Shown here: in pieces, positions 35,260-44,576 of the stretch
Layout: each line of letters opens with the position of its first letter
Position numbering within the stretch: the first letter of the stretch is position 1
NCBI GenBank assembly: GCA_944381635.1
Contig: CALWLY010000007.1
Coordinates: 1 to 64,000 of the forward strand
Source of the DNA: an uncultured Lachnospiraceae bacterium
GTDB lineage: Bacteria > Bacillota > Clostridia > Lachnospirales > Lachnospiraceae
Length of the DNA: 64,000 nucleotides
Direction of reading: 5' to 3'
Program-made: the position numbers and the translations under genes
The notes under the pieces: generated by a model
Told to the model about the DNA's origin: nothing
Seen by the model: the letters and a program-made list of their open reading frames with translations, nothing else
Database searches by the model: none

Positions 35260-37110
35260 ATGTATCTGATACCGAAACCGTTAAAATGGGAAGAAAAAGA
35301 GGGAAAATACGCAGTGCGCTACGACAGCTATATTGTTGTAGATAAAGGCTGCGGAGAGAGAACAGGCAGACAGGCACAGCTGTTTCAGAAAGAACTGGAA
35401 AAAAGACTGGGATTTGCTCCGGCGGTGACAAGAGGCTGTGCAAGAAAACAGGATATACAGCTGATGCAGGATGATTCCTTCAAAAAAGAGGAGTACAGAC
35501 TGGAGATTAAAGAGGACGGCGTCATCCTGACCGGAAGCGAGAGCGGCATCTGGTATGGTATGCAGACGCTTCTGCAGATGGTTTCACAGGCCGGCGCGCT
35601 TTTGCCTGCCTGTGTGATCGAGGATAGTCCTGTGATTGAAAACCGTGGATTTTATCACGACATTACAAGGGGAAGGATTCCTACCCTTGCTTATCTGAAA
35701 AAAATGGCGGACCGCATGGCTTACTATAAACTCAATCAGCTGCAGCTTTATATTGAGCACAGTTTTCTGTTCCGTGATGTGAGCGAACTGTGGAGAGACA
35801 GCACACCGCTTTTGCCGGAAGAGATTATGGAATTGGATGACTACTGCGCGGAACGGGGAATTGAACTGGTTCCTTCCCTCAGCAGCTTTGGTCACCTTTA
35901 CCATCTGCTTTCCTCCAAAAAGTATTCTCATCTTTGCGAACTGGAAAATTCCGAGAAGCAGCCGTTCTCCCTGGTTGGACGCATGAAGCACCATACAATA
36001 GATGTGACCAATCCGGAAAGCCTTCAGGTAGTCAAAGAACTGATTTCCGAATTTTTACCGCTGTTTCGTTCTTCACAGTTTAATATCTGTGCAGATGAAA
36101 CCTTTGACCTTGGAAAAGGCAAGAGCAGGGAGGCGGCAGAGCGGCTGACCGTGGACAGAATCTACATAGATTATGTAAAAGAACTTTGCAATTTCCTTGT
36201 GGAAAAAGGCAAACGCCCTATGTTCTGGGGGGATGTTATCTGTGGTTTTCCGGAAATGATAAAAGAGCTTCCGGAGCAGACGATCTGCCTAAACTGGGGT
36301 TATGCGGCAGACGTGACAGAGGACAGCAGCCGCAGCCTGGCCGAAGCTGGTGCAGTGCAGTATTCCTGTCCCGGAGTGGCAGGCTGGAACCGGTTTGTCA
36401 ACAACATTCGCACCAGTTACGAAAATATCACCAGAATGTGCAGCTATGCCATGAAGTATCATTCCATTGGTCTTCTGAATACAGACTGGGGCGATTACGG
36501 CCACATGAATCATCCGGAGTTCAGCCTGCCCGGCATGATTTACGGCGCAGCTTTTTCCTGGAATCCCCAGATAATTCCGTTTGAGGAGATCAATCGTCAG
36601 ATTTCCGTTCTGGCTTACGGGGACGACACGGAACATATGATGGAACTGATGACTGCCATCAGCGAGCAGACGGTATTCTCCTGGGATATGGCAGTTCGTT
36701 TCCGGGAAATGGCTTACGTGGAAGAAGATTACAAGGAAAGCGACGAATATCTCAGAAAAAATCTGGAGGAGTTTGCAAAGGCTCCCCAGAAGAATGAGAC
36801 TTTGGAGGCACTGAAAAAAGAACTCTGCGCTCTCAGCGTCAAACTGGGCGAAGAGGGAAAGAAAGATGTGAGAGCGCTTCTGGTATCAGCAGACGGAATG
36901 CAGATCTTTAACGAGTTCGGCCAGCTTGTTGCCAGCCGTTTCTACAAACAGCCGTCCGCGGTTTGTCCGGATGCATGGAAGCTTGCGGAGAAACTGGAAA
37001 ACTGGCTGTATCATTTCAAAGAAGAATGGCGTAAAGTCAGCCGTGAATCCGAATTGTACCGGATTCAGGATGTGGTAATCTGGATGGCAGACTACGCCAG
37101 AGAAAAATAG
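35260..37110 (+). CDS. GH20-family beta-N-acetylhexosaminidase-like glycosidase
   Basis: This 616-residue cytoplasmic enzyme has the GH20 pattern. An N-terminal GH20b-like domain (about 1-120, ending GIWYGMQTLLQMV) precedes the TIM barrel starting ENRGFYHDITRGRIPT. The catalytic Asp-Glu pair is visible as D279-E280 in FNICADETFDLGKG. Later WGYAAD and TDWGDYGH contribute aromatic residues to the sugar site. A C-terminal helical region follows. Sequence is distant from classical chitobiases, so the exact beta-linked sugar cannot be assigned. The operon position suggests removal of GlcNAc from glycan fragments. Confidence 0.87.
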   Translation: MYLIPKPLKWEEKEGKYAVRYDSYIVVDKGCGERTGRQAQLFQKELEKRLGFAPAVTRGCARKQDIQLMQDDSFKKEEYRLEIKEDGVILTGSESGIWYGMQTLLQMVSQAGALLPACVIEDSPVIENRGFYHDITRGRIPTLAYLKKMADRMAYYKLNQLQLYIEHSFLFRDVSELWRDSTPLLPEEIMELDDYCAERGIELVPSLSSFGHLYHLLSSKKYSHLCELENSEKQPFSLVGRMKHHTIDVTNPESLQVVKELISEFLPLFRSSQFNICADETFDLGKGKSREAAERLTVDRIYIDYVKELCNFLVEKGKRPMFWGDVICGFPEMIKELPEQTICLNWGYAADVTEDSSRSLAEAGAVQYSCPGVAGWNRFVNNIRTSYENITRMCSYAMKYHSIGLLNTDWGDYGHMNHPEFSLPGMIYGAAFSWNPQIIPFEEINRQISVLAYGDDTEHMMELMTAISEQTVFSWDMAVRFREMAYVEEDYKESDEYLRKNLEEFAKAPQKNETLEALKKELCALSVKLGEEGKKDVRALLVSADGMQIFNEFGQLVASRFYKQPSAVCPDAWKLAEKLENWLYHFKEEWRKVSRESELYRIQDVVIWMADYAREK

Positions 37111-37182
37111 GACTTGTGCCAATGCCTTCCTGTTTTGACAGCAGAAAACTAAAAAAACAGAGAGGGCATGAAAAAGCTTAAA

Positions 37183-37258
37183 GGCCGTCCTGACCATATT
37201 ATATTTGATGAGCAACATTGTATATTCGTAAAATATAGTATGGCAGGACGGCTCTTTT
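37183..37258 (+). terminator. Long imperfect hairpin between GH20 and the exporter gene
   Basis: GCCGTCCTG-CCATA-TATATTT pairs with AAATATA-TATGG-CAGGACGGC with single mismatches, loop about 24 nt, then CTCTTTTGC. It is probably a partial terminator or processing site that splits the operon. Confidence 0.55.
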
Positions 37259-37330
37259 GCGAAAGAAAAGAAAGAATCGGTGAATAGGCGTGGGTTTTTT
37301 GGTTCATCGATACTTACAGCGGAGAAGATT

Positions 37331-39139
37331 ATGAAAGAGAAAAAAGAGAAGAAAATTATTTCGGAAGAGGGGTTGGAGCGTTTTGACGAATACCTCAACA
37401 CCTATGTGAAAAACCGGGAACATCCGGTGAAAATTATTGCTAGTTTTTATAAGGGAAAGGGACGTTCTCTGCTTTGGGCCTCCATCTGTCTGGTGGCGCA
37501 AAGATCCCCTGTGTGGGTGATTCCCCTTGTGACCGCCAATATTATCGACACGGCCACCAATCCGGGAGAAGATGCCGGAATGCGCATTCTTTTCAACGTA
37601 ATCATTGCGCTTTTATTTATTGTACAGAATGTGGGAAGCAATTACCTGGCGACGCAGCAGTTTGCGAAGGTAAACAGAAGTATTGAGGGTTCCCTGCGGA
37701 ACGCCATGGTCAGAAAGCTTCAGCAGCTTTCCATCATGTTTCACAAGGAAGTACAGTCGGGCCGTCTCCAGTCCAAGATCATGCGTGACGTGGAGCAGGT
37801 GCAGGAACTTTTAAACCAGATCTTCCGCACGTTGTTTTTCTTTGTGCTGGACTTTGCCATTGCAGTAGCCATCACTTTCCAGAAAAGCCCAACCGTTTTC
37901 CTGTTTTTCCTGATCGTAGTGCCGGTTTCTGTTCTGACCATCTACGCTTTTAGAAAACCCATTTCGGATAAAAACCGGGAGTTCAGAGATCAGATGGAGC
38001 ACACCCAGGGAGCTGTTGCGGAAATGCTGGAGATGATTCCGGTCACAAGAGCTCACGGACTTCAGGAAGTGGAGATTCAGAAGATGAACCGCAGCCTGAC
38101 AAAAATCGTAAACCGGGGTTACAGTCTGGATCTGGTCAATGCTTTATTCGGTTCTGTAAGCTGGGTGGTTTTCCAGAGTTTCCAGATTTTGTGTCTGGCA
38201 TTCACCGGTTACCTTGCCTGCAGAGGAGCCATCAGCGTAGGTGAAGTCGTGCTGTTCCAGACCTACTTTACGCAGATTGTAGGACAGATTTCCACTCTGA
38301 TCAATATTTATCCCCAGGTGTGCAAAGGCCTGGAATCCGTTCGCTCGATCGGCGATATCATGGCGGAGACAAAAGTGGAAACCGACAACTCTATTGTTCC
38401 CCTGGGAGAATTAAAGGGCGGCGTGGAATTTTGCAACATTGACTTTAAATACCCGGACAGCGAGCGCTATATCCTGAAAGACTTTTCTCTGAAGGTAGCT
38501 CCCGGGGAGAGCATCGCCTTCGTAGGAGAATCCGGTGCAGGAAAGTCTACGATCTTAAACCTTCTGATCGGCTTTATTCCGCCTACCGGAGGAAAGATCC
38601 TTATTGACAGGGTTAACATGGTAAACCTGGATATGAAGGAGTACCGCAGTCAGATTGCGGTGGTTCCGCAGAATACGATTCTTTTTTCAGGAACCATAAG
38701 AGACAATATCACCTATGGCTTAACCGGTGTGAAGGAAGAAGAGATCAAAAGAGTCATTGAAGAAGTGGGGCTTCAGGATCTGCTTGCCAAAATGCCGGAC
38801 GGACTGGATACACAGCTTGGCGAGCACGGGGACAAGCTGTCCGGAGGACAGAGGCAGAGAATTTCCATTGCCAGAGCTTTGATCCGCAAGCCGAAGATTA
38901 TTATTTTCGACGAGGCCACCAGCGCCCTGGATTCCGCTTCCGAAAAGAAAGTGCAGGAAGCGACCAACGCCATGATGAAAAACTGCACCACATTCCTTGT
39001 GGCTCACAGACTGTCCACCATTAAAAACGCCGACAGAATTGTCTTTATGAAAAACGGTACTATCGCGGAGATGGGAAGTTACGACGAGCTGATGGCGAAA
39101 AAGGGAGAATTTTATAACCTGAAGAAAATGCAGGAATAA
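37331..39139 (+). CDS. Homodimeric-type ABC exporter (fused membrane and ATPase domains)
   Basis: This is a 602-residue half-transporter. A charged N-terminal tail of about 50 residues precedes six TM helices (about 55-330), then the ATPase domain with GESGAGKST, LSGGQRQR, IFDEATSALD and AHRLSTI, all consensus. It can therefore work as a homodimer, unlike the degenerate pair at 7750-11738. ATG 37331 with GCGGAGAAG is preferred over an upstream GTG at 37280. An exporter inside a glycosidase run is unexpected, since uptake would be needed. Family members near glycosidase genes are of unknown substrate. Confidence 0.9.
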   Translation: MKEKKEKKIISEEGLERFDEYLNTYVKNREHPVKIIASFYKGKGRSLLWASICLVAQRSPVWVIPLVTANIIDTATNPGEDAGMRILFNVIIALLFIVQNVGSNYLATQQFAKVNRSIEGSLRNAMVRKLQQLSIMFHKEVQSGRLQSKIMRDVEQVQELLNQIFRTLFFFVLDFAIAVAITFQKSPTVFLFFLIVVPVSVLTIYAFRKPISDKNREFRDQMEHTQGAVAEMLEMIPVTRAHGLQEVEIQKMNRSLTKIVNRGYSLDLVNALFGSVSWVVFQSFQILCLAFTGYLACRGAISVGEVVLFQTYFTQIVGQISTLINIYPQVCKGLESVRSIGDIMAETKVETDNSIVPLGELKGGVEFCNIDFKYPDSERYILKDFSLKVAPGESIAFVGESGAGKSTILNLLIGFIPPTGGKILIDRVNMVNLDMKEYRSQIAVVPQNTILFSGTIRDNITYGLTGVKEEEIKRVIEEVGLQDLLAKMPDGLDTQLGEHGDKLSGGQRQRISIARALIRKPKIIIFDEATSALDSASEKKVQEATNAMMKNCTTFLVAHRLSTIKNADRIVFMKNGTIAEMGSYDELMAKKGEFYNLKKMQE

Positions 39140-39188
39140 AAGGATAAATTGTAAAAAGGGGTAACAAAGGAAAGGAGTATAGCAAACG

Positions 39189-41351
39189 ATGAAAAAGCAG
39201 GCAAAATGGATTTATCCAAAATGGGAGAAGGAAGACGTATGTCCGGTATTTATTCGGGATTTTTCACTGGAAGAGACGCCTAAGAGGGCGGTTCTTACCA
39301 TCACCGCTCACGGTGTCTATGAAGCGTGCATCAACGGGGAAAAAGTGGGAGACGCCGTGCTGATGCCGGGTTTTACTTCTTATCAGACAAGACTCCAGTA
39401 TCAGGAGTACGACGTGACGCCGCTTCTGGCAGAAGAGAACCGTCTGGAAGTGACGGTGGGACCCGGCTGGTACAGCAGCCCTATGCCGGGGTGGATCGAC
39501 AAAGAAGAAAGAGAAAAGAAAAAGAAAGAGCCGAAAGCCCTTTACATAAGCCTTCACCTGTGGTGGAACGACGGAAGAGAGCAGGTGATCGAAAGCGATG
39601 AATCTTTCCGGGTAAAAGAAAGCAAAGTGCGTTTCAGCGAAATTTATGACGGGGAGACTTATGACGCCTCCTTTGAAAGCGATGAGACCTGGGAAGTGGA
39701 AACACCTGAGTGGGGAACGGACAACTTGATTCCTCAGCAGGGGGAATGGATCAAGGAACAGGAAAGAGTACAGGCAAAAAGCATATTTGTCACACCCAAA
39801 GGGGAGACTGTAGTAGATTTCGGACAGGAAGTGACAGGCTATGTGTCCTTTACGCTGTCTGCGCAAAAAGGGGACAGAGTGGAGATTTCCCACGGGGAAG
39901 TTCTTGACAGAAACGGAAACTTCTATACGGAAAATTACAGAGGCGCCAAAGCAAAGATCTGCTACATTTGCCGTGACGGAGAACAGACCTACCATCCGAA
40001 GCTGACCTTTTTCGGTTTCCGCTACATTCGCCTGGATGTGTTTCCCGGTCAGCCAAAGGCGGAACAGTTCGAGGCCGTTCCCGTACATTCTGATATGAAG
40101 CGCACCGGTTGGATACGCACATCCGATTCTCTTTTAAATCAGCTGTTTTCCAATATTATATGGGGACAGAAAGGCAATTTCCTGGATGTGCCCACAGACT
40201 GTCCTCAGAGAGATGAGAGACTGGGCTGGACAGGGGATGCGGAAGTTTTCTGCAAGACCGCTTCCTATAACTTTGACGCGGAGCGTTTCTTTGAAAAGTG
40301 GCTGGCCGATATGAGCGCAGACCAGAGACCGGACGGCTCCATTCCTCACGTGATCCCGGATATGCCTCAGATAAACAGCGGCAGCGCAGCCTGGGATGAT
40401 GCGGCGGCGATCTGTCCGTGGCAGATGTACCTTACATACGGAAACAAGGAGATTTTGAGAAACCAGTTCTCCTGTATGAAAAAGTACATCGATTACATCG
40501 GAAATTCCACAGAAACTCCGGGGCTTTGGACCGGCGGCACTCATTACGGCGACTGGCTGGGACTGGATGCGCCGGAAGGAAGCTACAGAGGCTCTTCCAA
40601 CGAAGATTTCATCGCCTCCGCTCACTATGCTCATTCGGTGCAGCTTTTTGTAAAAGCAGGAAAAGTGCTGGGAGAGGATATGACGGAGTACGAGAAACTG
40701 TATGAAACAATCCGTCAGACTTTCCGGGAACATTTTCCGGTTTACCATACGCAGACAGAACATGTGCTGGCGGTATGGTTTGAACTTGCCGAAAATCTTC
40801 AGGAAACGGCGGATGCGCTGGCGGAAATGATTCAGAAATGCGGCGTGAAACTTCAGACAGGTTTTGTGGGAACGCCATACCTGCTTCACGTTTTAAGCCG
40901 TTATGGACACAGCGACCTGGCTTACCGTCTGCTGCTGCGAAGAGAATACCCTTCCTGGCTTTACCCGGTAGAAAAAGGCGCTACCACCATCTGGGAGCAC
41001 TGGGACGGCATTATGCAGGACGGCGGCTTCTGGAGTGCAGATATGAATTCTTTCAACCATTACGCTTACGGCGCTGTGGCAGACTGGATTTATGAGGAGG
41101 CGGCAGGTATCCATACTGTTGAGGAAGCTCCCGGTTTTGAGAAGATCAGGATTGAACCTCATCCGGATACATCCCTTGACTGGCTGGAAGCTTCTATCGA
41201 CACCAGAAGAGGAAGAGTATCCTCCAAATGGGAGCACCGGGACGGCGGAATCCGCTACGAGATTACAGTACCTTCAGACGCAGTGATCGTTATCGATAAA
41301 AAAGAGCGGACGGTAAAGAAAGGAAGCTATCTGTTCTTTGGCAAACAATAA
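39189..41351 (+). CDS. Alpha-L-rhamnosidase, GH78
   Basis: This 720-residue inverting glycosidase hydrolyses terminal alpha-L-rhamnose. N-terminal beta-sandwich domains show AHGVYEACINGEKVGDAVLMPG and YEYDVTPLL-like segments. The (alpha/alpha)6 catalytic barrel has DVPTDCPQRDERLGWTGDAE (general-acid region) and ATTIWEHWDG (catalytic Glu region), both typical of GH78, and a C-terminal beta domain follows. No signal peptide, so intracellular. Rhamnose is found in plant glycosides, pectin and bacterial polysaccharides rather than animal N-glycans, so the operon may address mixed substrates. Confidence 0.92.
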   Translation: MKKQAKWIYPKWEKEDVCPVFIRDFSLEETPKRAVLTITAHGVYEACINGEKVGDAVLMPGFTSYQTRLQYQEYDVTPLLAEENRLEVTVGPGWYSSPMPGWIDKEEREKKKKEPKALYISLHLWWNDGREQVIESDESFRVKESKVRFSEIYDGETYDASFESDETWEVETPEWGTDNLIPQQGEWIKEQERVQAKSIFVTPKGETVVDFGQEVTGYVSFTLSAQKGDRVEISHGEVLDRNGNFYTENYRGAKAKICYICRDGEQTYHPKLTFFGFRYIRLDVFPGQPKAEQFEAVPVHSDMKRTGWIRTSDSLLNQLFSNIIWGQKGNFLDVPTDCPQRDERLGWTGDAEVFCKTASYNFDAERFFEKWLADMSADQRPDGSIPHVIPDMPQINSGSAAWDDAAAICPWQMYLTYGNKEILRNQFSCMKKYIDYIGNSTETPGLWTGGTHYGDWLGLDAPEGSYRGSSNEDFIASAHYAHSVQLFVKAGKVLGEDMTEYEKLYETIRQTFREHFPVYHTQTEHVLAVWFELAENLQETADALAEMIQKCGVKLQTGFVGTPYLLHVLSRYGHSDLAYRLLLRREYPSWLYPVEKGATTIWEHWDGIMQDGGFWSADMNSFNHYAYGAVADWIYEEAAGIHTVEEAPGFEKIRIEPHPDTSLDWLEASIDTRRGRVSSKWEHRDGGIRYEITVPSDAVIVIDKKERTVKKGSYLFFGKQ

Positions 41352-41409
41352 GCGCCGGGGCTGAAGTTAGAACTTTTTGGAAGAGACAGTGAGTGGAAGG
41401 AGAACGAAG

Positions 41410-42900
41410 ATGGGAAAAACAGAGATAAGGCAGCAGCCGCAGAACAGCAGTAAAAACAGGGAAGGTGCGGGGCAGGAACGGCCTGCAGTGTTTGATATCA
41501 GTGTAAAGTCGTTTCTCAGTGCCATTATCATGTTGGTTCTTTTGATGGTGCTCACCTACGGGCTGACGTTTGTCATTCCCTCCGGCAGCTTTGAAAGAAT
41601 AACGGCAGACGGCGGCGAACAGATCGTGCCTGGGACGTTTGCTTTGACGGAGGGAGGAATTCCTTTCTGGAAATGGCTCCTTTCACCGATTCTTGTGCTG
41701 GGTGCGGAAGGCGGAGGCACGATTGTGGCCATTATCGTATTTCTGTTTGTGGTGGGAGGAATTTTTCACTGCCTGGATAAAAGCGGTCTGATGGTATACA
41801 TGCTGGATGCCATCGGCCACCGCTACCGGGAGAAAAAATATCAGCTTTTATGGCTTGTCTGTCTGTTTTTTATGTGTATGGGTTCTTTTGTAGGCTCCTT
41901 TGAGGAAAGCGTGCCGCTGGTCCCTCTGGCTGTGGCCCTGGCTGTCTCCTTGGGATGGGATGCTCTGGTAGGGCTTGGCATGAGCCTTCTGGCTATCGGC
42001 TGCGGCTTTGCCACAGGAATCTGCAACCCCTTTACCGTGGGAGTTGCCCAGCAGCTTGCCGGCCTTCCCATGTTCTCCGGAAGCTTTTACCGAATTCTTT
42101 CTTTCGCAGTCATTTATCTTGCGCTGGGACTTTTTCTCACATCCTATGCGAAAAAAATTGAAAGAAATCCTGAGAAATCCCTTCTTTATGGGAAAAAGGG
42201 TGCAGACGTGAGAGGCTGGCAGGAGGCGGAAGAAATAAGCTTTGTCAAAGATGAGGCAAAGGAAAAAGGCCTGAAAAGATTTGTCCTGATTTTGGGCTGT
42301 GGCATTTTGCTTATTTTTTCCTCCGGATTTTTCACCTTTTTACAGCCGTTTCTCATGCCTATGATTGCCGTTTTATTTCTGGCGGCAGGTCTGGCGGCTT
42401 TGAAGGCGTGCCGCATGGACGGCGTACAGACTGCAAAATATATGAAAGACGGAGCTGTCAGTCTTTTGCCCGCAGTACTTCTGATCCTCATGGCCAGCAG
42501 CATCCGCTACACCCTGGAGGAAGCAAAGATTCTGGATACGATTCTTTACCAGATTACCCAGTGGATGGAGGGAATGCCAAAGGGAGAAGCCATCCTGTTT
42601 TTATATCTGACTGTGCTGGTGATGAACTTTTTCATCTCTTCCGGTTCGGCGAAAGCCTTTTTGCTGATCCCCTTGCTGATGCCGGTGGCTGATCTTTGCG
42701 GTATCGACAGACAGTCGGGAATCCTGGCCTTTGCTTTCGGCGACGGCTTCAGCAACGTGTTCTATTTCACCAATCCGGTTCTTCTCATAAGCCTGGGACT
42801 GGCCGGTGTGGGATACGGCGTGTGGGCCAGATGGAGCGTAAAATTTCAGTTTTTGATTCTGGCACTCTCCAGCGGAATCCTTCTTTTATCGGTTCTGTGA
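41410..42900 (+). CDS. YfcC-family (DcuC/ArsB superfamily) membrane carrier
   Basis: This membrane protein of 496 residues has about 12 TM helices and belongs to the YfcC/C4-dicarboxylate anaerobic carrier group. Typical signs are the first helix followed by TFVIPSGSFERI, the Gly-rich GCGFATGICNPFTVGVAQQLAG in the middle, and FFISSGSAKAFLLIPLLMPVADL with GFGDGFSN-like AFGDGFSNVFYFTNP near the end, which are probably re-entrant substrate loops. ATG 41410 follows GGAAGGAG; the TTG at 41377 lacks an RBS. Substrates proposed for relatives include carboxylates, amino acids and peptides; none can be fixed here. Confidence 0.87.
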   Translation: MGKTEIRQQPQNSSKNREGAGQERPAVFDISVKSFLSAIIMLVLLMVLTYGLTFVIPSGSFERITADGGEQIVPGTFALTEGGIPFWKWLLSPILVLGAEGGGTIVAIIVFLFVVGGIFHCLDKSGLMVYMLDAIGHRYREKKYQLLWLVCLFFMCMGSFVGSFEESVPLVPLAVALAVSLGWDALVGLGMSLLAIGCGFATGICNPFTVGVAQQLAGLPMFSGSFYRILSFAVIYLALGLFLTSYAKKIERNPEKSLLYGKKGADVRGWQEAEEISFVKDEAKEKGLKRFVLILGCGILLIFSSGFFTFLQPFLMPMIAVLFLAAGLAALKACRMDGVQTAKYMKDGAVSLLPAVLLILMASSIRYTLEEAKILDTILYQITQWMEGMPKGEAILFLYLTVLVMNFFISSGSAKAFLLIPLLMPVADLCGIDRQSGILAFAFGDGFSNVFYFTNPVLLISLGLAGVGYGVWARWSVKFQFLILALSSGILLLSVL

Positions 42901-43117
42901 CTTTATCACTTGTGCGGTGTAGGCAAAGAGATTATACTGTAAAAAACAGAGGACGGCGGCAGAAAATCAGAAAAGATAAAAGCAGAAGCAGAGATAGGGG
43001 AAGCCGTCAAAGAAGGAAAACAGCCGGAAGAATGACCGGAATAGAGAAAAAGTTTTCCGGAAAAAATGAAAGTGATAAAAGAGCATACGAAAAGGCGACA
43101 GGAAAGGATGGAAGAAT

Positions 43118-44035
43118 ATGTACGATTTGGTGATCATCGGTTCAGGTCCTGCGGGACTTGGGGCCGCAGTTTATGGAAGAAGAGCAGGATTTAAAACTTT
43201 GGTGTTAGAGCAGAACCCCATGAGCGGAGGACAGGTGTTAAATACTTATGAAGTGGATAATTACCTGGGACTGCCCGGCATCAATGGTTTTGACATGGGA
43301 ATGAAATTCAGAGAGCACGCCGACAAAATGGGCGCAGAGTTTCGGGAAGCCATGGTTCTGGGCCTGGAAGATCAGGGCGACAGAAAACTCATCAAAACAG
43401 AAAAAGAGGACATTGAAGCGGCCGCTGTCATCATCGCAACCGGCGCTTCCCACAGAAAACTGGGCGCTCCCGGAGAGGAAGAACTTTCCGGAATGGGAGT
43501 TTCCTACTGCGCTACCTGCGATGGAGCCTTTTTCCGCGGCATGGATGTAGCCGTGATCGGCGGCGGAGATGTGGCAGTGGAAGACGCTGTTTTTCTGGCG
43601 AGAACAAGCCGGAAAGTCTATGTGGTGCATCGCCGTGACAGCTTAAGAGCTGCAAAGGTGCTGCAGGACCGTCTGTTTGAGCTTCCAAACGTGGAGATGT
43701 GCTGGGACAGTCAGGTGACAGAAATCAAAGGGGACAATCAGGTAGAATCCCTGATCCTGGAAAACAAAAAGGACGGAAGCAAAAAAGAACTTTCCGTGCA
43801 GGGTGTTTTCGTGGCAGTGGGTATCGCTCCCAATTCGGAAGTCTTCCGGGGAGTACTTGACATGGATGAGGCAGGCTACATCCGTGCGGGAGAGGACTGC
43901 AAAACAAGCATGCCCGGCGTATTCGCCGTAGGGGATGTGCGCACCAAAAAACTCAGACAGATCGTGACAGCAGTAGCAGACGGCGCCAATGCGGTAACCT
44001 CTGTGGAAGAATATTTCCTTCACACAAGCCACTAA
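43118..44035 (+). CDS. trxB: Thioredoxin reductase (NADPH/FAD disulfide reductase)
   Basis: This 305-residue flavoprotein transfers electrons to thioredoxin-like disulfide proteins. FAD-binding GSGPAGLGAA is at the N-terminus, the redox site CATC at C131/C134, the second nucleotide motif GGGDVAVEDA, and FAVGDVRTKKLRQIVTA near the end for FAD. The HRRDSLRA stretch after the second Rossmann motif resembles the Arg-rich NADPH-selecting loop. RBS AAAGGA upstream. No thioredoxin gene is adjacent. It lies 217 bp after the carrier gene and may be a separate unit. Confidence 0.93.
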   Translation: MYDLVIIGSGPAGLGAAVYGRRAGFKTLVLEQNPMSGGQVLNTYEVDNYLGLPGINGFDMGMKFREHADKMGAEFREAMVLGLEDQGDRKLIKTEKEDIEAAAVIIATGASHRKLGAPGEEELSGMGVSYCATCDGAFFRGMDVAVIGGGDVAVEDAVFLARTSRKVYVVHRRDSLRAAKVLQDRLFELPNVEMCWDSQVTEIKGDNQVESLILENKKDGSKKELSVQGVFVAVGIAPNSEVFRGVLDMDEAGYIRAGEDCKTSMPGVFAVGDVRTKKLRQIVTAVADGANAVTSVEEYFLHTSH

Positions 44036-44054
44036 AATCTGTCTCGGATGAGAG

Positions 44055-44252
44055 AATTTAATGAGCCAAGGGACAAATGGACATAAAATACATGCTTGCA
44101 TGTATTTTTATGTCTATGGGTCCCGAAAAACATAAGCAAGCAGCCATTTTTCGAAGAAAAATGAGCGAATTGTGAATGTTTTTGTCGATTTTGGGAGTGC
44201 GCAGCACAGAAAAATCGACATCAGGTTCATTTGTCGGGCAACTCATTTAATT
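44055..44252. repeat. Multi-hairpin palindromic element
   Basis: A 198-bp unit with nested inverted ends: AATTTAATGAG (44055-44065) with CTCATTTAATT (44242-44252), and GACAAATG (44072-44079) with CATTTGTC (44228-44235). Inside lie three hairpins. They are 44080-44114 (GACATAAAATACATGC with GCATGTATTTTTATGTC), 44145-44163 (CATTTTTC-GA-AGAAAAATG) and 44183-44220 (TGTCGATTTT with AAAATCGACA). It has no ORF. It could be a MITE-like palindromic repeat or a structured RNA. Confidence 0.65.
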
Positions 44253-44273
44253 AAAAAAAGAACAACAGCGACG

Positions 44274-44309
44274 GTGTACAGGACTGAGGCGGATTGTCCC
44301 CCTGTACAC
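44274..44309. other. Inverted repeat
   Basis: GTGTACAGG pairs with CCTGTACAC around 18 nt, just downstream of the palindromic element. No T-run follows. Confidence 0.5.
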
Positions 44310-44321
44310 CGGCACTGACAT

Positions 44322-44376
44322 AGAGCAATAAAAACAGAACGTTCCAGAAGACGGGACGTTCTGTTTTTATTGCTCT
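44322..44376. terminator. Very long perfect hairpin, probable bidirectional terminator
   Basis: A stem of about 23 bp (AGAGCAATAAAAACAGAACG with its complement) and a short loop, with internal A and T tracts. It would fully insulate trxB from the hydrolase gene. Confidence 0.7.
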
Positions 44377-44480
44377 TCATTTCATGACTTTTGACACACC
44401 ATTTGTCAAAAGCAATTGTGTCCAAAGAGTGAACAAATTGTGAAAAAGCCGATAGTACAACAAAAGAAGAAGGATTTACA

Positions 44481-44509
44481 TTGACAAAACAGAAGTCGGA
44501 TGCTATAGT
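44481..44509 (+). promoter_or_regulatory. Promoter of the NlpC/P60 hydrolase gene
   Basis: TTGACA (44481-44486), a 17-bp spacer, TATAGT (44504-44509). Start near 44516, leader about 60 nt. Confidence 0.8.
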
Positions 44510-44576
44510 TAAACACGGATGTAATAAATTTGTAACAAATGTAACATATACATAATGATAAAGTTTGGAGGAACGT

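Noticed and set aside
42696..43133. 145-codon frame overlapping the carrier gene end
   Set aside because: Arg-rich, out-of-frame shadow of the YfcC gene extending into the gap, with no RBS.
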